Below, piece by piece: positions 46,967 to 56,531 of a DNA stretch of 64,000 bases; positions within the stretch are counted from its first letter, which is position 1; every line of letters starts with the position of its first letter. Below the pieces are notes generated by a model. It did no database searches. It was given only the letters and a program-made list of their open reading frames with translations, and was not told the origin of the DNA. A program made the position numbers and the translations under genes. The stretch lies in contig NZ_NWVC01000001.1 of NCBI RefSeq assembly GCF_002374855.1, positions 62,001-126,000 of the forward strand. Direction: 5' to 3'. This DNA is from Sphingomonas adhaesiva (GTDB lineage Bacteria > Pseudomonadota > Alphaproteobacteria > Sphingomonadales > Sphingomonadaceae).

Positions 46967-49900
46967 TGCCCAAACGCACCGACATCTCCTCCATCCTCGT
47001 CATCGGCGCGGGGCCTATCGTCATCGGTCAGGCGTGCGAGTTCGATTATTCGGGCACGCAGGCGATCAAGGCGCTGAAGGAAGAGGGCTATCGCATCGTC
47101 CTGGTCAATTCGAACCCGGCGACGATCATGACCGATCCCGAACTGGCCGACGCCACCTATGTCGAGCCGATCACGCCCGAGGTGGTCGCCAAGATCATCG
47201 AGGCGGAGCGGCCCGATGCGGTGCTGCCGACGATGGGTGGGCAGACCGCGCTGAACACCGCGCTGGCGCTGTTCCGCGACGGCACGCTGGAGAAGTTCGG
47301 CGTCCAGATGATCGGTGCCGATGCCGATGCGATCGACAAGGCCGAGGACCGGCTGAAATTCCGCAACGCGATGGACAAGATCGGGCTGGAATCGGCCCGC
47401 TCGTCGATCGCGCATACCGAGGCGGAGGCGCTGGCCGGGCTGGAGAAGGTCGGGCTGCCGGCGATCATCCGCCCCAGCTTCACGCTGGGCGGCACCGGCG
47501 GCGGCGTCGCGTACAATCGCGAGGAGTTCATCGAGATCGTCCGCAAGGGCCTCGACGCCTCGCCCACCACCGAGGTGCTGATCGAGGAATCGCTGCTCGG
47601 CTGGAAGGAATATGAGATGGAGGTGGTCCGCGACCGCGCGGACAATTGCATCATCATCTGCTCGATCGAGAACGTCGATCCGATGGGCGTCCACACGGGC
47701 GATTCCATCACCGTCGCGCCGGCGCTGACGCTGACCGACAAGGAATATCAGATCATGCGCAACGCCAGCATTGCGGTGCTGCGCGAAATCGGCGTGGAAA
47801 CAGGCGGTTCGAACGTCCAGTTCGCAGTCAATCCCAAGGACGGCCGGCTGATCGTGATCGAAATGAATCCGCGCGTGTCGCGGTCGTCGGCGCTCGCGTC
47901 CAAGGCGACCGGCTTCCCGATCGCCAAGGTCGCGGCGAAGCTGGCGGTCGGCTACACGCTGGACGAGATCGAGAACGACATCACCGGCGCGACCCCGGCG
48001 TCGTTCGAGCCGACGATCGACTATGTCGTCACCAAGATTCCGCGCTTCGCGTTCGAGAAGTTCAAGGGCGCGCAGGCGACGCTGGGCACCGCGATGAAGT
48101 CGGTCGGCGAGGTGATGGCGATCGGCCGCAACATCCACGAATCGATGCAGAAGGCGCTGCGCGGGCTGGAGACGGGGCTGTCGGGCTTCAACCAGGTCGA
48201 CCGGCTGGTCGGCGCGCCGCGCGCGGAGATCGAGGCGGCGCTGGCGTCGCCCACGCCCGACCGACTGCTGGTGGCGGCGCAGGCGCTGCGCGAAGGCTTC
48301 ACCGTCGCGGAAGTGAATGCGATCGCCAAGTTCGATCCCTGGTTCCTCGAGCGGATCGCTGAGATCGTCGCGGCCGAGGCCGAGGTGATGAAGGACGGCC
48401 TGCCGATCGACGCGGGCGGTATGCGCCGGCTGAAGGCGATGGGCTTTTCCGACAAGCGTCTGGCGTGGCTGGCGCTGCAATCGGCCAACCTGCGCGGCAT
48501 GGAGCGCGGGATCGCACGCGGATCGGGGCTGATCCACGAAGCGGTCAAGGCGATGACCGGCGGCGTGACCGAGGAGGAAGTGCGCGAGCATCGCGTGAAG
48601 CTGGGCGTGCGGCCCGTCTTCAAGCGGATCGACACCTGCGCCGCGGAGTTCGACGCGAAGACGCCGTACATGTACTCCACCTACGAGGCGCCCAGCTTCG
48701 GCGAGCCGGAGAACGAGGCGCAGCCGTCCGACCGGCGCAAGATCGTCATCCTGGGCGGCGGGCCGAACCGCATCGGGCAGGGGATCGAGTTCGATTACTG
48801 CTGCTGCCACGCCTGCTTCGCGCTGGCGGACGCGGGCTATGAGACGATCATGGTCAATTGCAACCCGGAGACGGTGAGCACCGACTATGACACGTCCGAC
48901 CGGCTGTATTTCGAGCCGCTGACCGCCGAAGACGTGCTGGAGATCCTGCATGTCGAGCAGCAGGCGGGCGAGCTGGTCGGGGTGATCGTCCAGTTCGGCG
49001 GGCAGACCCCGTTGAACCTGGCGCGCGCGCTGGAGAAGGCGGGCATCCCGATCCTGGGCACCAGCCCCGACGCGATCGACCTGGCCGAGGACCGCGAGCG
49101 GTTCGCCGCGCTGGTCAACAAGCTGAAGCTCTTGCAGCCCGCCAACGGCATCGCGCGCAGCCGCGACGAGGCGCTCGCGGTGGCCAACCGCATCGGTTAC
49201 CCGGTGCTGATGCGCCCCAGCTATGTGCTGGGCGGGCGCGCGATGGAGATCGTCGACAGCGACCAGCAGCTGGACGATTACATCCAGACCGCGGTGCAGG
49301 TGTCGGGCGACGCCCCGGTGCTGATCGACCAGTATCTGCGCGACGCGACCGAGGTGGACGTCGATGCGATCTGCGACGGTGACGACGTGGTCGTCGCAGG
49401 CGTGCTTCAGCATATCGAGGAAGCGGGCGTCCATTCGGGCGACAGCGCCTGTTCGATCCCGCCCTATTCGCTGTCGGCGGAGATCGTCGCCGAGATCGAG
49501 CGGCAGGCCGAGGCGCTGGCGCGCGGGCTGAACGTCGTCGGGCTGATGAACATCCAGTTCGCGGTGAAGGACGGCCGGGTCTATCTGATCGAGGTGAACC
49601 CGCGCGCCAGCCGCACCGTACCGTTCGTCGCCAAGGCGATCGGCGCGCCGATCGCCAAGATCGCGAGCCGCGTGATGGCGGGCGAGAAGCTGCGCGACCT
49701 GCCGCCGATCGACCGCAACATCGGATACTATGCGGTCAAGGAAGCGGTGTTTCCGTTCAACCGCTTCCCCGGGATCGACCCCGTGCTGTCGCCGGAAATG
49801 AAGTCCACCGGCGAAGTGATGGGGATATCGACCGATTTCACCACCGCCTTCGCCAAGTCGCAGTTGGGGGCGGGCACCGTCCTGCCGACCGAGGGCGCGG

Positions 49901-50298
49901 TGTTCGTCAGCGTCAAGGACGGCGACAAGGCCGCGATCGTCCCCGCGGTGGAGGCGCTGGTCGCGGCCGGCTTCACCATCGTGGCGACCGGGGGCACCGC
50001 CGATCACCTGTCGCGCGCCGGCCTGCCGATCGAGCGGGTGAACAAGGTGGCACAGGGGCGCCCGCATATCGTCGACCGGATCAAGGACGGCGGCATCGCG
50101 CTGATCTTCAACACCACCGAAGGGTGGCAGAGCCTGAAGGATTCGCAGCCGATCCGCGCCTCCGCGGTGAACGGAAAAATCCCGTATTTCACCACCGCAT
50201 CGGCAGCGGTGCAGGCGGCGGAGGCGATTCGGACCGCAACAACCCGCAAGCTTGAAGTGAGGCCGTTGCAGTCTTATTATTCACGGCCGCACGACTGA
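46966..50298 (+). CDS. carB: Carbamoyl-phosphate synthase large subunit
   Basis: 1110-residue synthetase with duplicated ATP-grasp halves. N half: [22 protein letters not shown] and [17 protein letters not shown] half: [21 protein letters not shown] and [15 protein letters not shown]. The C-terminal MGS-like regulatory domain ([18 protein letters not shown]...[11 protein letters not shown]) is present. The first half binds bicarbonate/ATP, the second carbamate/ATP. Start ATG overlaps the stop of the small ORF by one base. Full length for the family. Confidence 0.97.
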   Translation: MPKRTDISSILVIGAGPIVIGQACEFDYSGTQAIKALKEEGYRIVLVNSNPATIMTDPELADATYVEPITPEVVAKIIEAERPDAVLPTMGGQTALNTALALFRDGTLEKFGVQMIGADADAIDKAEDRLKFRNAMDKIGLESARSSIAHTEAEALAGLEKVGLPAIIRPSFTLGGTGGGVAYNREEFIEIVRKGLDASPTTEVLIEESLLGWKEYEMEVVRDRADNCIIICSIENVDPMGVHTGDSITVAPALTLTDKEYQIMRNASIAVLREIGVETGGSNVQFAVNPKDGRLIVIEMNPRVSRSSALASKATGFPIAKVAAKLAVGYTLDEIENDITGATPASFEPTIDYVVTKIPRFAFEKFKGAQATLGTAMKSVGEVMAIGRNIHESMQKALRGLETGLSGFNQVDRLVGAPRAEIEAALASPTPDRLLVAAQALREGFTVAEVNAIAKFDPWFLERIAEIVAAEAEVMKDGLPIDAGGMRRLKAMGFSDKRLAWLALQSANLRGMERGIARGSGLIHEAVKAMTGGVTEEEVREHRVKLGVRPVFKRIDTCAAEFDAKTPYMYSTYEAPSFGEPENEAQPSDRRKIVILGGGPNRIGQGIEFDYCCCHACFALADAGYETIMVNCNPETVSTDYDTSDRLYFEPLTAEDVLEILHVEQQAGELVGVIVQFGGQTPLNLARALEKAGIPILGTSPDAIDLAEDRERFAALVNKLKLLQPANGIARSRDEALAVANRIGYPVLMRPSYVLGGRAMEIVDSDQQLDDYIQTAVQVSGDAPVLIDQYLRDATEVDVDAICDGDDVVVAGVLQHIEEAGVHSGDSACSIPPYSLSAEIVAEIERQAEALARGLNVVGLMNIQFAVKDGRVYLIEVNPRASRTVPFVAKAIGAPIAKIASRVMAGEKLRDLPPIDRNIGYYAVKEAVFPFNRFPGIDPVLSPEMKSTGEVMGISTDFTTAFAKSQLGAGTVLPTEGAVFVSVKDGDKAAIVPAVEALVAAGFTIVATGGTADHLSRAGLPIERVNKVAQGRPHIVDRIKDGGIALIFNTTEGWQSLKDSQPIRASAVNGKIPYFTTASAAVQAAEAIRTATTRKLEVRPLQSYYSRPHD

Positions 50299-50323
50299 TC
50301 CCCCACATATTTGGATGGTGCGG

Positions 50324-50362
50324 GCGGCCCTCGGGGAGGGGGCCGCTCGGGGAAGCGTTTTT
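50324..50362 (+). terminator. Possible terminator after carB
   Basis: GCGGCCC (50324-50330) pairs with GGGCCGC (50340-50346) around a 9-base loop, followed within 10 bases by GTTTTTG at 50356-50362. The U-run is not directly after the stem, so this could also be a leader structure of greA, whose start is 13 bases on. Confidence 0.4.
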
Positions 50363-50374
50363 GAAGGATAAGCG

Positions 50375-50851
50375 ATGGCGACCGTCGAGAAGATGCCGAT
50401 GCTGCAGGAAGGCTATGAGAAGCTGACCGCAGACCTGAAGCGCCTCAAGATCGAACGCCCGCAGATCGTCGATGCGATCGAGGAAGCGCGTGCGCACGGC
50501 GACCTTTCGGAAAACGCCGAATATCATGCCGCCAAGGAGCGTCAGGGCCAGGTAGAGGCGACGATCGCCGATATCGAGGACAAGCTGAGCCGCGCGCAGA
50601 TCATCGACCCGAAGGACCTGTCGGGCGACAAGATCGTATTCGGCGCGACCGTGACGCTGATGGACGAGGACGACAAGCCGGTCCGCTATCAGATCGTCGG
50701 CCAGACCGAGGCGGACGCCAAGAGTGGGCGGATCAGCTACAATTCCCCGCTCGGCCGCGCGCTGATCGGGCGCAGCGTCGATGACGAGGTGGAGGTGTCG
50801 GTGCCGGCGGGCGACCGTTACTACCTCGTGTCGAAGATCGAGTTTATCTGA
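50375..50851 (+). CDS. greA: Transcription elongation factor GreA
   Basis: 158 residues: N-terminal coiled coil ([22 protein letters not shown], in parts, with the acidic tip [16 protein letters not shown]) and a C-terminal FKBP-like domain ([25 protein letters not shown], in parts). It rescues backtracked RNA polymerase by stimulating transcript cleavage. AAGGA lies 7 bases before the ATG. The stop codon (TGA at 50849-50851) is overlapped by the start region of the kinase gene that follows. Confidence 0.96.
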   Translation: MATVEKMPMLQEGYEKLTADLKRLKIERPQIVDAIEEARAHGDLSENAEYHAAKERQGQVEATIADIEDKLSRAQIIDPKDLSGDKIVFGATVTLMDEDDKPVRYQIVGQTEADAKSGRISYNSPLGRALIGRSVDDEVEVSVPAGDRYYLVSKIEFI

Positions 50852-51639
50852 CACGGCATGTCCTGCCGGCGTCGTGGGATGCCCGGCTCGCCGGATATGA
50901 ATGGCACCGCGACGAGGCGGGCGAATCGGGCGGTGTCATCCATCGCCTGACGCGGGATGGCGCCCCGTCCCTTTATCTGAAATACGGAACGGGCGCGGTC
51001 GCGGAGGCGGTCGTGGACGAGGCGGTGCGGCTGCGCTGGTTGCAGGGGGGCGTCCCCGTTGCGCGACCGGTCGCCTTCGTGGACGAGGGCGACGCCGCCT
51101 GGCTGTTGACCGCTGCGGTGGCGGGGCGGACGGGCGACGCGTGGCTGGAGCATGATCCGGCGATGCTGCCCGTCATCATCGCCGCTTTTGCCGGTTTCCT
51201 GAAGCGGCTTCACGCGCTGCCGGTCGACGATTGCCCGTTCGAGGCGGGCGCGGCGCTGCGGCTGGCGGCCGCGCGGCGCCGCGTGGCGGCGGGGGAGGTG
51301 GACGTCGACGATTTCGACGACGATCACCTCGGCTGGGATGCGGCGCGGATGCTGGCGCATACCGAGGCGCTGTACGACCCCGACCTGCACCGGCGCGTGG
51401 TGACTCACGGCGATTTCTCGCTCGGCAATCTTCTGATGGACGAACATGGTCAGGTGACCGGCTGCCTCGACGTCGGCCGGATGGGCGTAGCCGACCCGTA
51501 TCAGGATATCGCGATCCTGTGCGCCAATCTGGCGGAGATCGACCCGGCGGCGGAGCGCGCGTTCCTCGCTGCGATCGGCGTCGCCTCACCCGATCGGCAG
51601 CGGATGGCGTTCCACCGCTGCCTCGACGAATTGTTCTGA
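50848..51639 (+). CDS. Aminoglycoside 3'-phosphotransferase-like kinase with apparent CTG start
   Basis: About 263 residues if started at the CTG at 50848, which overlaps the greA stop (CTGA). The N-lobe is then complete: [29 protein letters not shown] with the ATP-binding Lys (K45), and [12 protein letters not shown] with the Glu. The catalytic loop [12 protein letters not shown] (D189) and [15 protein letters not shown] metal site follow, and it ends HRCLDELF as APH(3') enzymes do. The first ordinary start in frame is GTG at 51013, which would remove the whole N-lobe, and no ATG, GTG or TTG exists upstream to the stop at 50782. So CTG, or another rare start, is implied. Substrate unknown. 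Confidence 0.75.
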   Translation: MTRHVLPASWDARLAGYEWHRDEAGESGGVIHRLTRDGAPSLYLKYGTGAVAEAVVDEAVRLRWLQGGVPVARPVAFVDEGDAAWLLTAAVAGRTGDAWLEHDPAMLPVIIAAFAGFLKRLHALPVDDCPFEAGAALRLAAARRRVAAGEVDVDDFDDDHLGWDAARMLAHTEALYDPDLHRRVVTHGDFSLGNLLMDEHGQVTGCLDVGRMGVADPYQDIAILCANLAEIDPAAERAFLAAIGVASPDRQRMAFHRCLDELF

Positions 51640-51675
51640 CCGGCCCCTCCGGTTCGCAAAGGGGCCGGGAGAAGC

Positions 51676-51906
51676 TTACTGTGCCGGCTTGGCGAGAAGG
51701 TCGGGTTCCAGCAGCCGGTGCAGGTGCACCACCACATATTTCATCTCGGCATCGTCGACGGTGCGCTGCGCGGCGGCGCGCCACGCTTTTTCGGCGCTGG
51801 CATAGTCGGGAAAGATGCCGACCACCTCGATCGAGGAGAGATCGTTGAAGTCGAGCGTACGCGGATCGTTGACGCGCCCGCCGAACACCAGATGCAATTT
51901 GCTCAT
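51676..51906 (-). CDS. DUF4170 family protein
   Basis: 76-residue protein MSKLHLVFGGRVNDPRTLDF..., matching DUF4170, a small family of alphaproteobacteria that contains the stretch IEVVGIFPDYASAEKAWRAA and DAEMKYVVVHLHRLLEPD. Function unknown. The ATG at 51906 is preferred to the upstream 51957; AGGAAC precedes it. The downstream kinase gene converges on it. Confidence 0.88.
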   Translation of the reverse strand: MSKLHLVFGGRVNDPRTLDFNDLSSIEVVGIFPDYASAEKAWRAAAQRTVDDAEMKYVVVHLHRLLEPDLLAKPAQ

Positions 51907-51964
51907 GCGCGGTTCCTGAGGGAGGGAAGGATCGCAAACACGGCTGGCAGCGATCACCCCGGAA

Positions 51965-52020
51965 CGGAGAAGAGGAGATCGCTCCGGCTGCGTGCCGCCG
52001 GTGCGATCTCCTCTCCCGTT
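51965..52020. other. Long hairpin in intergenic DNA
   Basis: AGAGGAGATCGC (51971-51982) pairs perfectly with GCGATCTCCTCT (52003-52014); outside it, GAACGG and CCGTTC extend the stem across a small internal loop, and an inner CCGGC/GCCGG stem closes the loop. The roughly 56-base structure lies between DUF4170 and the envelope-stress operon, with no U-tract on either side. It could be a leader structure, a small RNA or a repeat. Confidence 0.5.
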
Positions 52021-52076
52021 CAGCGCGGCGACGTGCTGCCCGACGTCGCTTGTGCCGGATGCTCTATCGCGAAGTG

Positions 52077-52098
52077 GCGCGGGTTTGAAGACCCGCGC
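52077..52098 (-). terminator. Hairpin after the envelope-stress operon
   Basis: GCGCGGGT-TTGAAG-ACCCGCGC, an 8-bp perfect stem, 16 bases past the stop codon at 52115 of the last operon gene. No U-run follows on the minus strand, so it is an inferred terminator or 3' stabiliser. Confidence 0.45.
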
Positions 52099-52114
52099 GC
52101 GCCTTCGTCGGTGA

Positions 52115-52564
52115 TCAGCCGCCCTTGACCTGTTCCTTGCCCGCCTGCGCGGCAGCGGTGCCGGCCGAGGTTGCCGCCTTCACCACGCCCTGCAACAGCG
52201 ATTTGGCCTGATCCTTCGCTGCGCCCTTGTTGAGGCCCAGCTGATCGAGCTCGGCGCGGCCCGCTTCCTTGGCGGCAGCCAAGCCGGCGACGGCGGCGGC
52301 GGCGACCTTGCGCCCTACCGGGGCGAGCAAATCCTTCTCGCGCTGTCCGCGCGGCACCACCAGCGCGACCAGCGCGCCGAGCGCCATGCCGCCGACGACG
52401 ACGCCGAGCGGGTTGGTTTCCAGCGTCTGCACGGTCGCCTGTGCCGCGTCGCTCGCCTTGTGGCGCGCGGCGTCATAGGCGCTGGACGCCTTGTCCGCGG
52501 CGGTGTCGATGCCGTCGCGGATGCGGCCGTGGTGCTCCGCATGGGTGTCGTGGTGGTCGGTCAT
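52115..52564 (-). CDS. Envelope-stress operon gene 4, hypothetical
   Basis: 149 residues: His-rich N-terminus (MTDHHDTHAEHHGR), helical ADKASSAYDAARHKASDAAQATV segment, one hydrophobic segment (NPLGVVVGGMALGALVALVVP), then charged helices rich in Ala/Lys. This resembles the YtxH/DUF883-type one-TM proteins linked to stress. ATG at 52564 with AAGGAACC before it; an ATG at 52579 overlaps the DUF3618 stop (ATGA) and is possible too. Confidence 0.7.
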   Translation of the reverse strand: MTDHHDTHAEHHGRIRDGIDTAADKASSAYDAARHKASDAAQATVQTLETNPLGVVVGGMALGALVALVVPRGQREKDLLAPVGRKVAAAAVAGLAAAKEAGRAELDQLGLNKGAAKDQAKSLLQGVVKAATSAGTAAAQAGKEQVKGG

Positions 52565-52575
52565 CATCGGTTCCT

Positions 52576-52890
52576 TCATCGGCCGTGGTCGGACGAACGC
52601 TTGATGGAGAGGAGCGGTTTCCGTTTGGCGGGGCGCGAAAACAGCGCCGCGATGCGCTTGCGATTGAACGCGGCCAGCAGCACCGCGGCGGCGCCCGCCA
52701 CCGCGACGGGGTTGCGACGCGCCGCCTCTACCGAGGCCTGCGCCGCTCGGGTGCCGGTTTCGCTGACCTCGCTGACCGCGCGGCGCGCGATCCGTTCGGG
52801 GGCAAGCTGCGTCTGGAGCGTCTCGACCGTGTCGGTCAGGCGCTGCCGCGCCGCCTCTGCGCGGGCCTGTGCCGCTGCGACGTCGCTCAT
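52576..52890 (-). CDS. DUF3618 protein
   Basis: 104 residues matching DUF3618: MSDVAAAQARAEAARQRLTDTVETLQTQLAPERI, a helix, then RRNPVAVAGAAAVLLAAFN as a membrane segment and a basic tail. DUF3618 proteins are usually encoded beside the holin-like gene in alphaproteobacterial stress operons. Its ATG overlaps the holin gene stop by four bases (ATGA). Confidence 0.85.
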   Translation of the reverse strand: MSDVAAAQARAEAARQRLTDTVETLQTQLAPERIARRAVSEVSETGTRAAQASVEAARRNPVAVAGAAAVLLAAFNRKRIAALFSRPAKRKPLLSIKRSSDHGR

Positions 52891-53216
52891 CGCGACAGCC
52901 TCACCGACCCGGCATAGCCGAGGCCACCAGCGACGGCGAGCGTGATGCCCACTACCGCGAGGGTGGCGAGACCCGGACCGATCAGCGTCGCCAGCGCGAG
53001 GATCAACCCCACCAGCAGCGCGATCAGCGCCGCCAATGCCAGCACCCCGGCGACGACGAAGTAGATCGCCGCCGCCCTGTAGCGGGATACCATGTCCCCC
53101 GCCTTCGCCTTGGCCAGTGCAATCTCGGCCTGCGCAACCTCGCGCGCGTCGCTGGTCAGGCGCGCGAAGAGATGCGGGATGCTGTGATCCTCCAGCAGCG
53201 GTTCGCGAAGCCCCAT
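52887..53216 (-). CDS. Phage-holin-family (Phage_holin_3_6) membrane protein
   Basis: 109 residues, with an amphipathic N-terminal helix (HLFARLTSDAREVAQAEIALAKAKAG) and two long hydrophobic segments (about 50-73 and 78-103). It matches the Phage_holin_3_6 family, which in bacterial chromosomes is a stress-related inner-membrane protein rather than a phage holin. It is 3 bases downstream of the gene at 53220 and overlaps DUF3618. Confidence 0.85.
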   Translation of the reverse strand: MGLREPLLEDHSIPHLFARLTSDAREVAQAEIALAKAKAGDMVSRYRAAAIYFVVAGVLALAALIALLVGLILALATLIGPGLATLAVVGITLAVAGGLGYAGSVRLSR

Positions 53217-53219
53217 GGA

Positions 53220-53711
53220 TCAGGCGTCGCGGTGGTCGAGGCCGGAAGACAGCAGCCGTGCCACGACGAAGCCGATGCCGGCGGCCACGCCGACCGCGAC
53301 CGCGGGGCTTTTCTTTACCAGTTCGCGCACGTCGGCGACCAGATCGTCGACCGTCTTGGCGTCGATCGAGCTGGACAGCCCCTGGACGCGATCGGCGGCC
53401 TGCCGGGCATATTGGCCGTATTGCTCACCGATCTTCTCATCCACCTGCGCGGCGGCATCGTTCAGCATGGTCGACAGCTGGCCCAGCGCGCTGGTGGCGC
53501 GGGCCTTGCCGTCCTCGGCATAGAGGCGTGCCTTGTCGGTGGCCTGTTCGCGCCCCTTGGCGACATTGTCGGCCAGCGTCTGGCGCGCCGTGGCGAAGGT
53601 GCCGCCCGATGCCGGCTCGGCAGCATTGGTTTCGCCGATGGGCGCCGTCGCCGCCGGGGTGTCGATATCGCTCGTCGAAGGAGCCGCGTCGTGATCGTGT
53701 TGATCGGCCAT
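53220..53711 (-). CDS. Envelope-stress operon gene 1, DUF883/YtxH-like
   Basis: 163 residues beginning MADQHDHDAAPSTSD: an acidic, Ala-rich N-terminus, long helices (QTLADNVAKGREQATDKARLYAEDGKARA, in parts; DEKIGEQYGQYARQAADRVQ) and a C-terminal membrane segment (SPAVAVGVAAGIGFVVARLL). GGAAGGAA lies 8 bases before the ATG at 53711; upstream open frame to 53870 is not coding. First gene behind the GGAAC promoter at 53742-53767. Confidence 0.75.
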   Translation of the reverse strand: MADQHDHDAAPSTSDIDTPAATAPIGETNAAEPASGGTFATARQTLADNVAKGREQATDKARLYAEDGKARATSALGQLSTMLNDAAAQVDEKIGEQYGQYARQAADRVQGLSSSIDAKTVDDLVADVRELVKKSPAVAVGVAAGIGFVVARLLSSGLDHRDA

Positions 53712-53741
53712 GATCCATTCCTTCCCTGGTCGAAACGAAAC

Positions 53742-53767
53742 AACCCGACGATGGCATGTCGGGTTCC
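53742..53767 (-). promoter_or_regulatory. Candidate EcfG general-stress promoter
   Basis: On the minus strand GGAAC (53767-53763) is followed after 17 bases by GGTT (53745-53742), matching the GGAAC-N16/17-(C/G)GTT pattern of the alphaproteobacterial sigma-EcfG. It would start transcription about 20-25 bases before the ATG at 53711. An 8-bp inverted repeat (AACCCGAC / GTCGGGTT) brackets the same region. The operon content, membrane stress proteins, fits. Confidence 0.6.
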
Positions 53768-53848
53768 CGCGCGGTGCGCCATCGCGTTGCGGCGACGCAC
53801 CATGCCCGCTAGAGGCGGAACGCGCTGCCGCTCCGGGCAAACAGATAA

Positions 53849-55143
<1,295 letters not shown>

Positions 55144-55144
<1 letters not shown>

Positions 55145-55503
55145 TGGCGCTTGCCAAGGGCACGGCGGCGCGCGACAGTCGCGGCGCCATGCCCCGCAAG
55201 CCCCATCCGCTGAAAGCCACGCTGCGCCGGGCGCTCGCCCCGGCGATCTTCATGGCGGTGCTGGTGTTCTTCGGCGCCTATGCGGTGCTGGGGCCGAACG
55301 GCGTGCTGGCGCTGGGCGATTACAAGCGGCAGCTGGCGCAGCGCGAGAAACAATATGCGACGCTTGATCAGCGGCGTGCGATGCTGAAGAACCGCGTCAC
55401 GCTGCTCGATCCGCGCCACGCCAACCCGGACATGGTCGATGAACTGGTGCGCAAGGAACTGAACGTCGCGCACCCGGACGAGGTGATCGTTCCGCTGAAA
55501 TGA
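55144..55503 (+). CDS. ftsB: Septum formation initiator FtsB/DivIC family
   Basis: 119 residues: cytoplasmic basic N-terminus (PRKPHPLKATLRRAL), one membrane helix (about 35-58), a periplasmic coiled coil (YKRQLAQREKQYATLDQRRAML), then MVDELVRKELNVAHPDEVIVPL. This is the DivIC/FtsB septum protein that joins FtsL and FtsQ. The eno-ftsB order is conserved in alphaproteobacteria. A TGATG overlap with eno couples translation. An internal ATG at 55189 would trim the N-terminus by 15 residues. Confidence 0.88.
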
Positions 55504-55504
55504 A

Positions 55505-55534
55505 AAAAGGGCGGCCCGTCGGGACCGCCCTTTT
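55505..55534. terminator. Bidirectional terminator between ftsB and rpoH
   Basis: AAAAGGGCGG (55505-55514) pairs perfectly with CCGCCCTTTT (55525-55534) around a 10-base loop. Each strand ends with a U-run, so it serves both convergent transcripts. Confidence 0.85.
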
Positions 55535-55556
55535 CGTTCCTGCCTGCCAGCGCCGG

Positions 55557-56459
55557 TCAGGCGGTGAGCAGACGCTTTTCGCCCGCCAGCCGCATCATCG
55601 CGCGCTGCAGTTTCTCGAACGCGCGCACCTCGATCTGGCGGACGCGCTCGCGGCTGACGCCATAGACCTGGCTCAGCTCCTCCAGCGTCTTGGGATCGTC
55701 GGTCAGCCGCCGCTCGGTCAGGATATGCTTTTCGCGATCGTTCAGATCCTCCATCGCGGACACGAGCATGTCGTGACGCACGTCGGCTTCCTGCTGATCG
55801 GCGACGACGCTGTCCTGAAGCGGCGAATCGTCGGCCAGCCAGTCCTGCCACTGGCCCTCGCCATCCTCGCGCATCGGCACGTTGAGCGACGTATCGCCGC
55901 CCATCGCCATGCGGCGGTTCATGCTGACCACGTCTGCCTCGGTCACGCCCAGATCGGTGGCGATCTTCTCGACATCCTCCGGACGCAGATCGCCGTCCTC
56001 GAACGCATCGAGGCGCGCCTTCATCCGGCGCAGGTTGAAGAACAGCTTCTTCTGCGCGGCAGTGGTGCCCATCTTCACCAACGACCAGCTGCGCAGGATA
56101 AATTCCTGGATCGAGGCGCGGATCCACCACATCGCATAGGTGGCGAGGCGGAAGCCGCGATCCGGCTCGAACTTCTTCACGCCCTGCATCAGGCCGATAT
56201 TGCCCTCGGAAATCAGCTCCGACACCGGCAGGCCGTAGCCGCGATAGCCCATCGCGATCTTCGCGACGAGCCGCAGGTGCGACGTCACCAGCTGCGCCGC
56301 AGCGTCGGTGTCGCCATGTTCCTGGAAACGCTTGGCGAGCATATATTCCTGCTCGGGCGCCAGGATCGGGAATTTCTTGATCTCGGAAAGGTAGCGATTG
56401 AGGCTTTGCTCCCCGCCAAGGGCAGGAATCGTCGCCGGGACGTTGCTGCGGGTTGCCAT
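55557..56459 (-). CDS. rpoH: RNA polymerase sigma-32 factor RpoH
   Basis: 300-residue heat-shock sigma factor. Regions 2.1-2.4 (AAQLVTSHLRLVAKIAMGYRGYGL, in parts; LISEGNIGLMQGVKKFEPDRGFRLATYAMWWIRASIQE, in parts), the RpoH box QKKLFFNLRRMKARL, and region 4 (LEELSQVYGVSRERVRQIEVRAFEKL). The N-terminus SLNRYLSEIKKFPILAPEQEYMLAKR is typical. The 72-base leader to rluD may hold a thermosensor, but I cannot fold it reliably. Confidence 0.96.
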   Translation of the reverse strand: MATRSNVPATIPALGGEQSLNRYLSEIKKFPILAPEQEYMLAKRFQEHGDTDAAAQLVTSHLRLVAKIAMGYRGYGLPVSELISEGNIGLMQGVKKFEPDRGFRLATYAMWWIRASIQEFILRSWSLVKMGTTAAQKKLFFNLRRMKARLDAFEDGDLRPEDVEKIATDLGVTEADVVSMNRRMAMGGDTSLNVPMREDGEGQWQDWLADDSPLQDSVVADQQEADVRHDMLVSAMEDLNDREKHILTERRLTDDPKTLEELSQVYGVSRERVRQIEVRAFEKLQRAMMRLAGEKRLLTA

Positions 56460-56531
56460 GATCCTTTGTCTCCCTTCCTCGCGGAGAACGCCGGGCCGCC
56501 CTGATGCGGCACGATCCGGCGTGGTCCGAAC

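Noticed and set aside
46963..50067. Open frame of over 1000 codons antisense to carB
   Set aside because: Same GC-driven antisense effect; carB is complete on the plus strand.
50848..51639. Aminoglycoside-kinase-like gene as an antibiotic-resistance determinant
   Set aside because: No mobile context, normal GC and chromosomal linkage to greA; function as resistance is not supported by sequence alone.
52887..53216. Holin-like gene as evidence for a prophage
   Set aside because: No other phage gene around; this family is a common chromosomal stress protein beside DUF3618.
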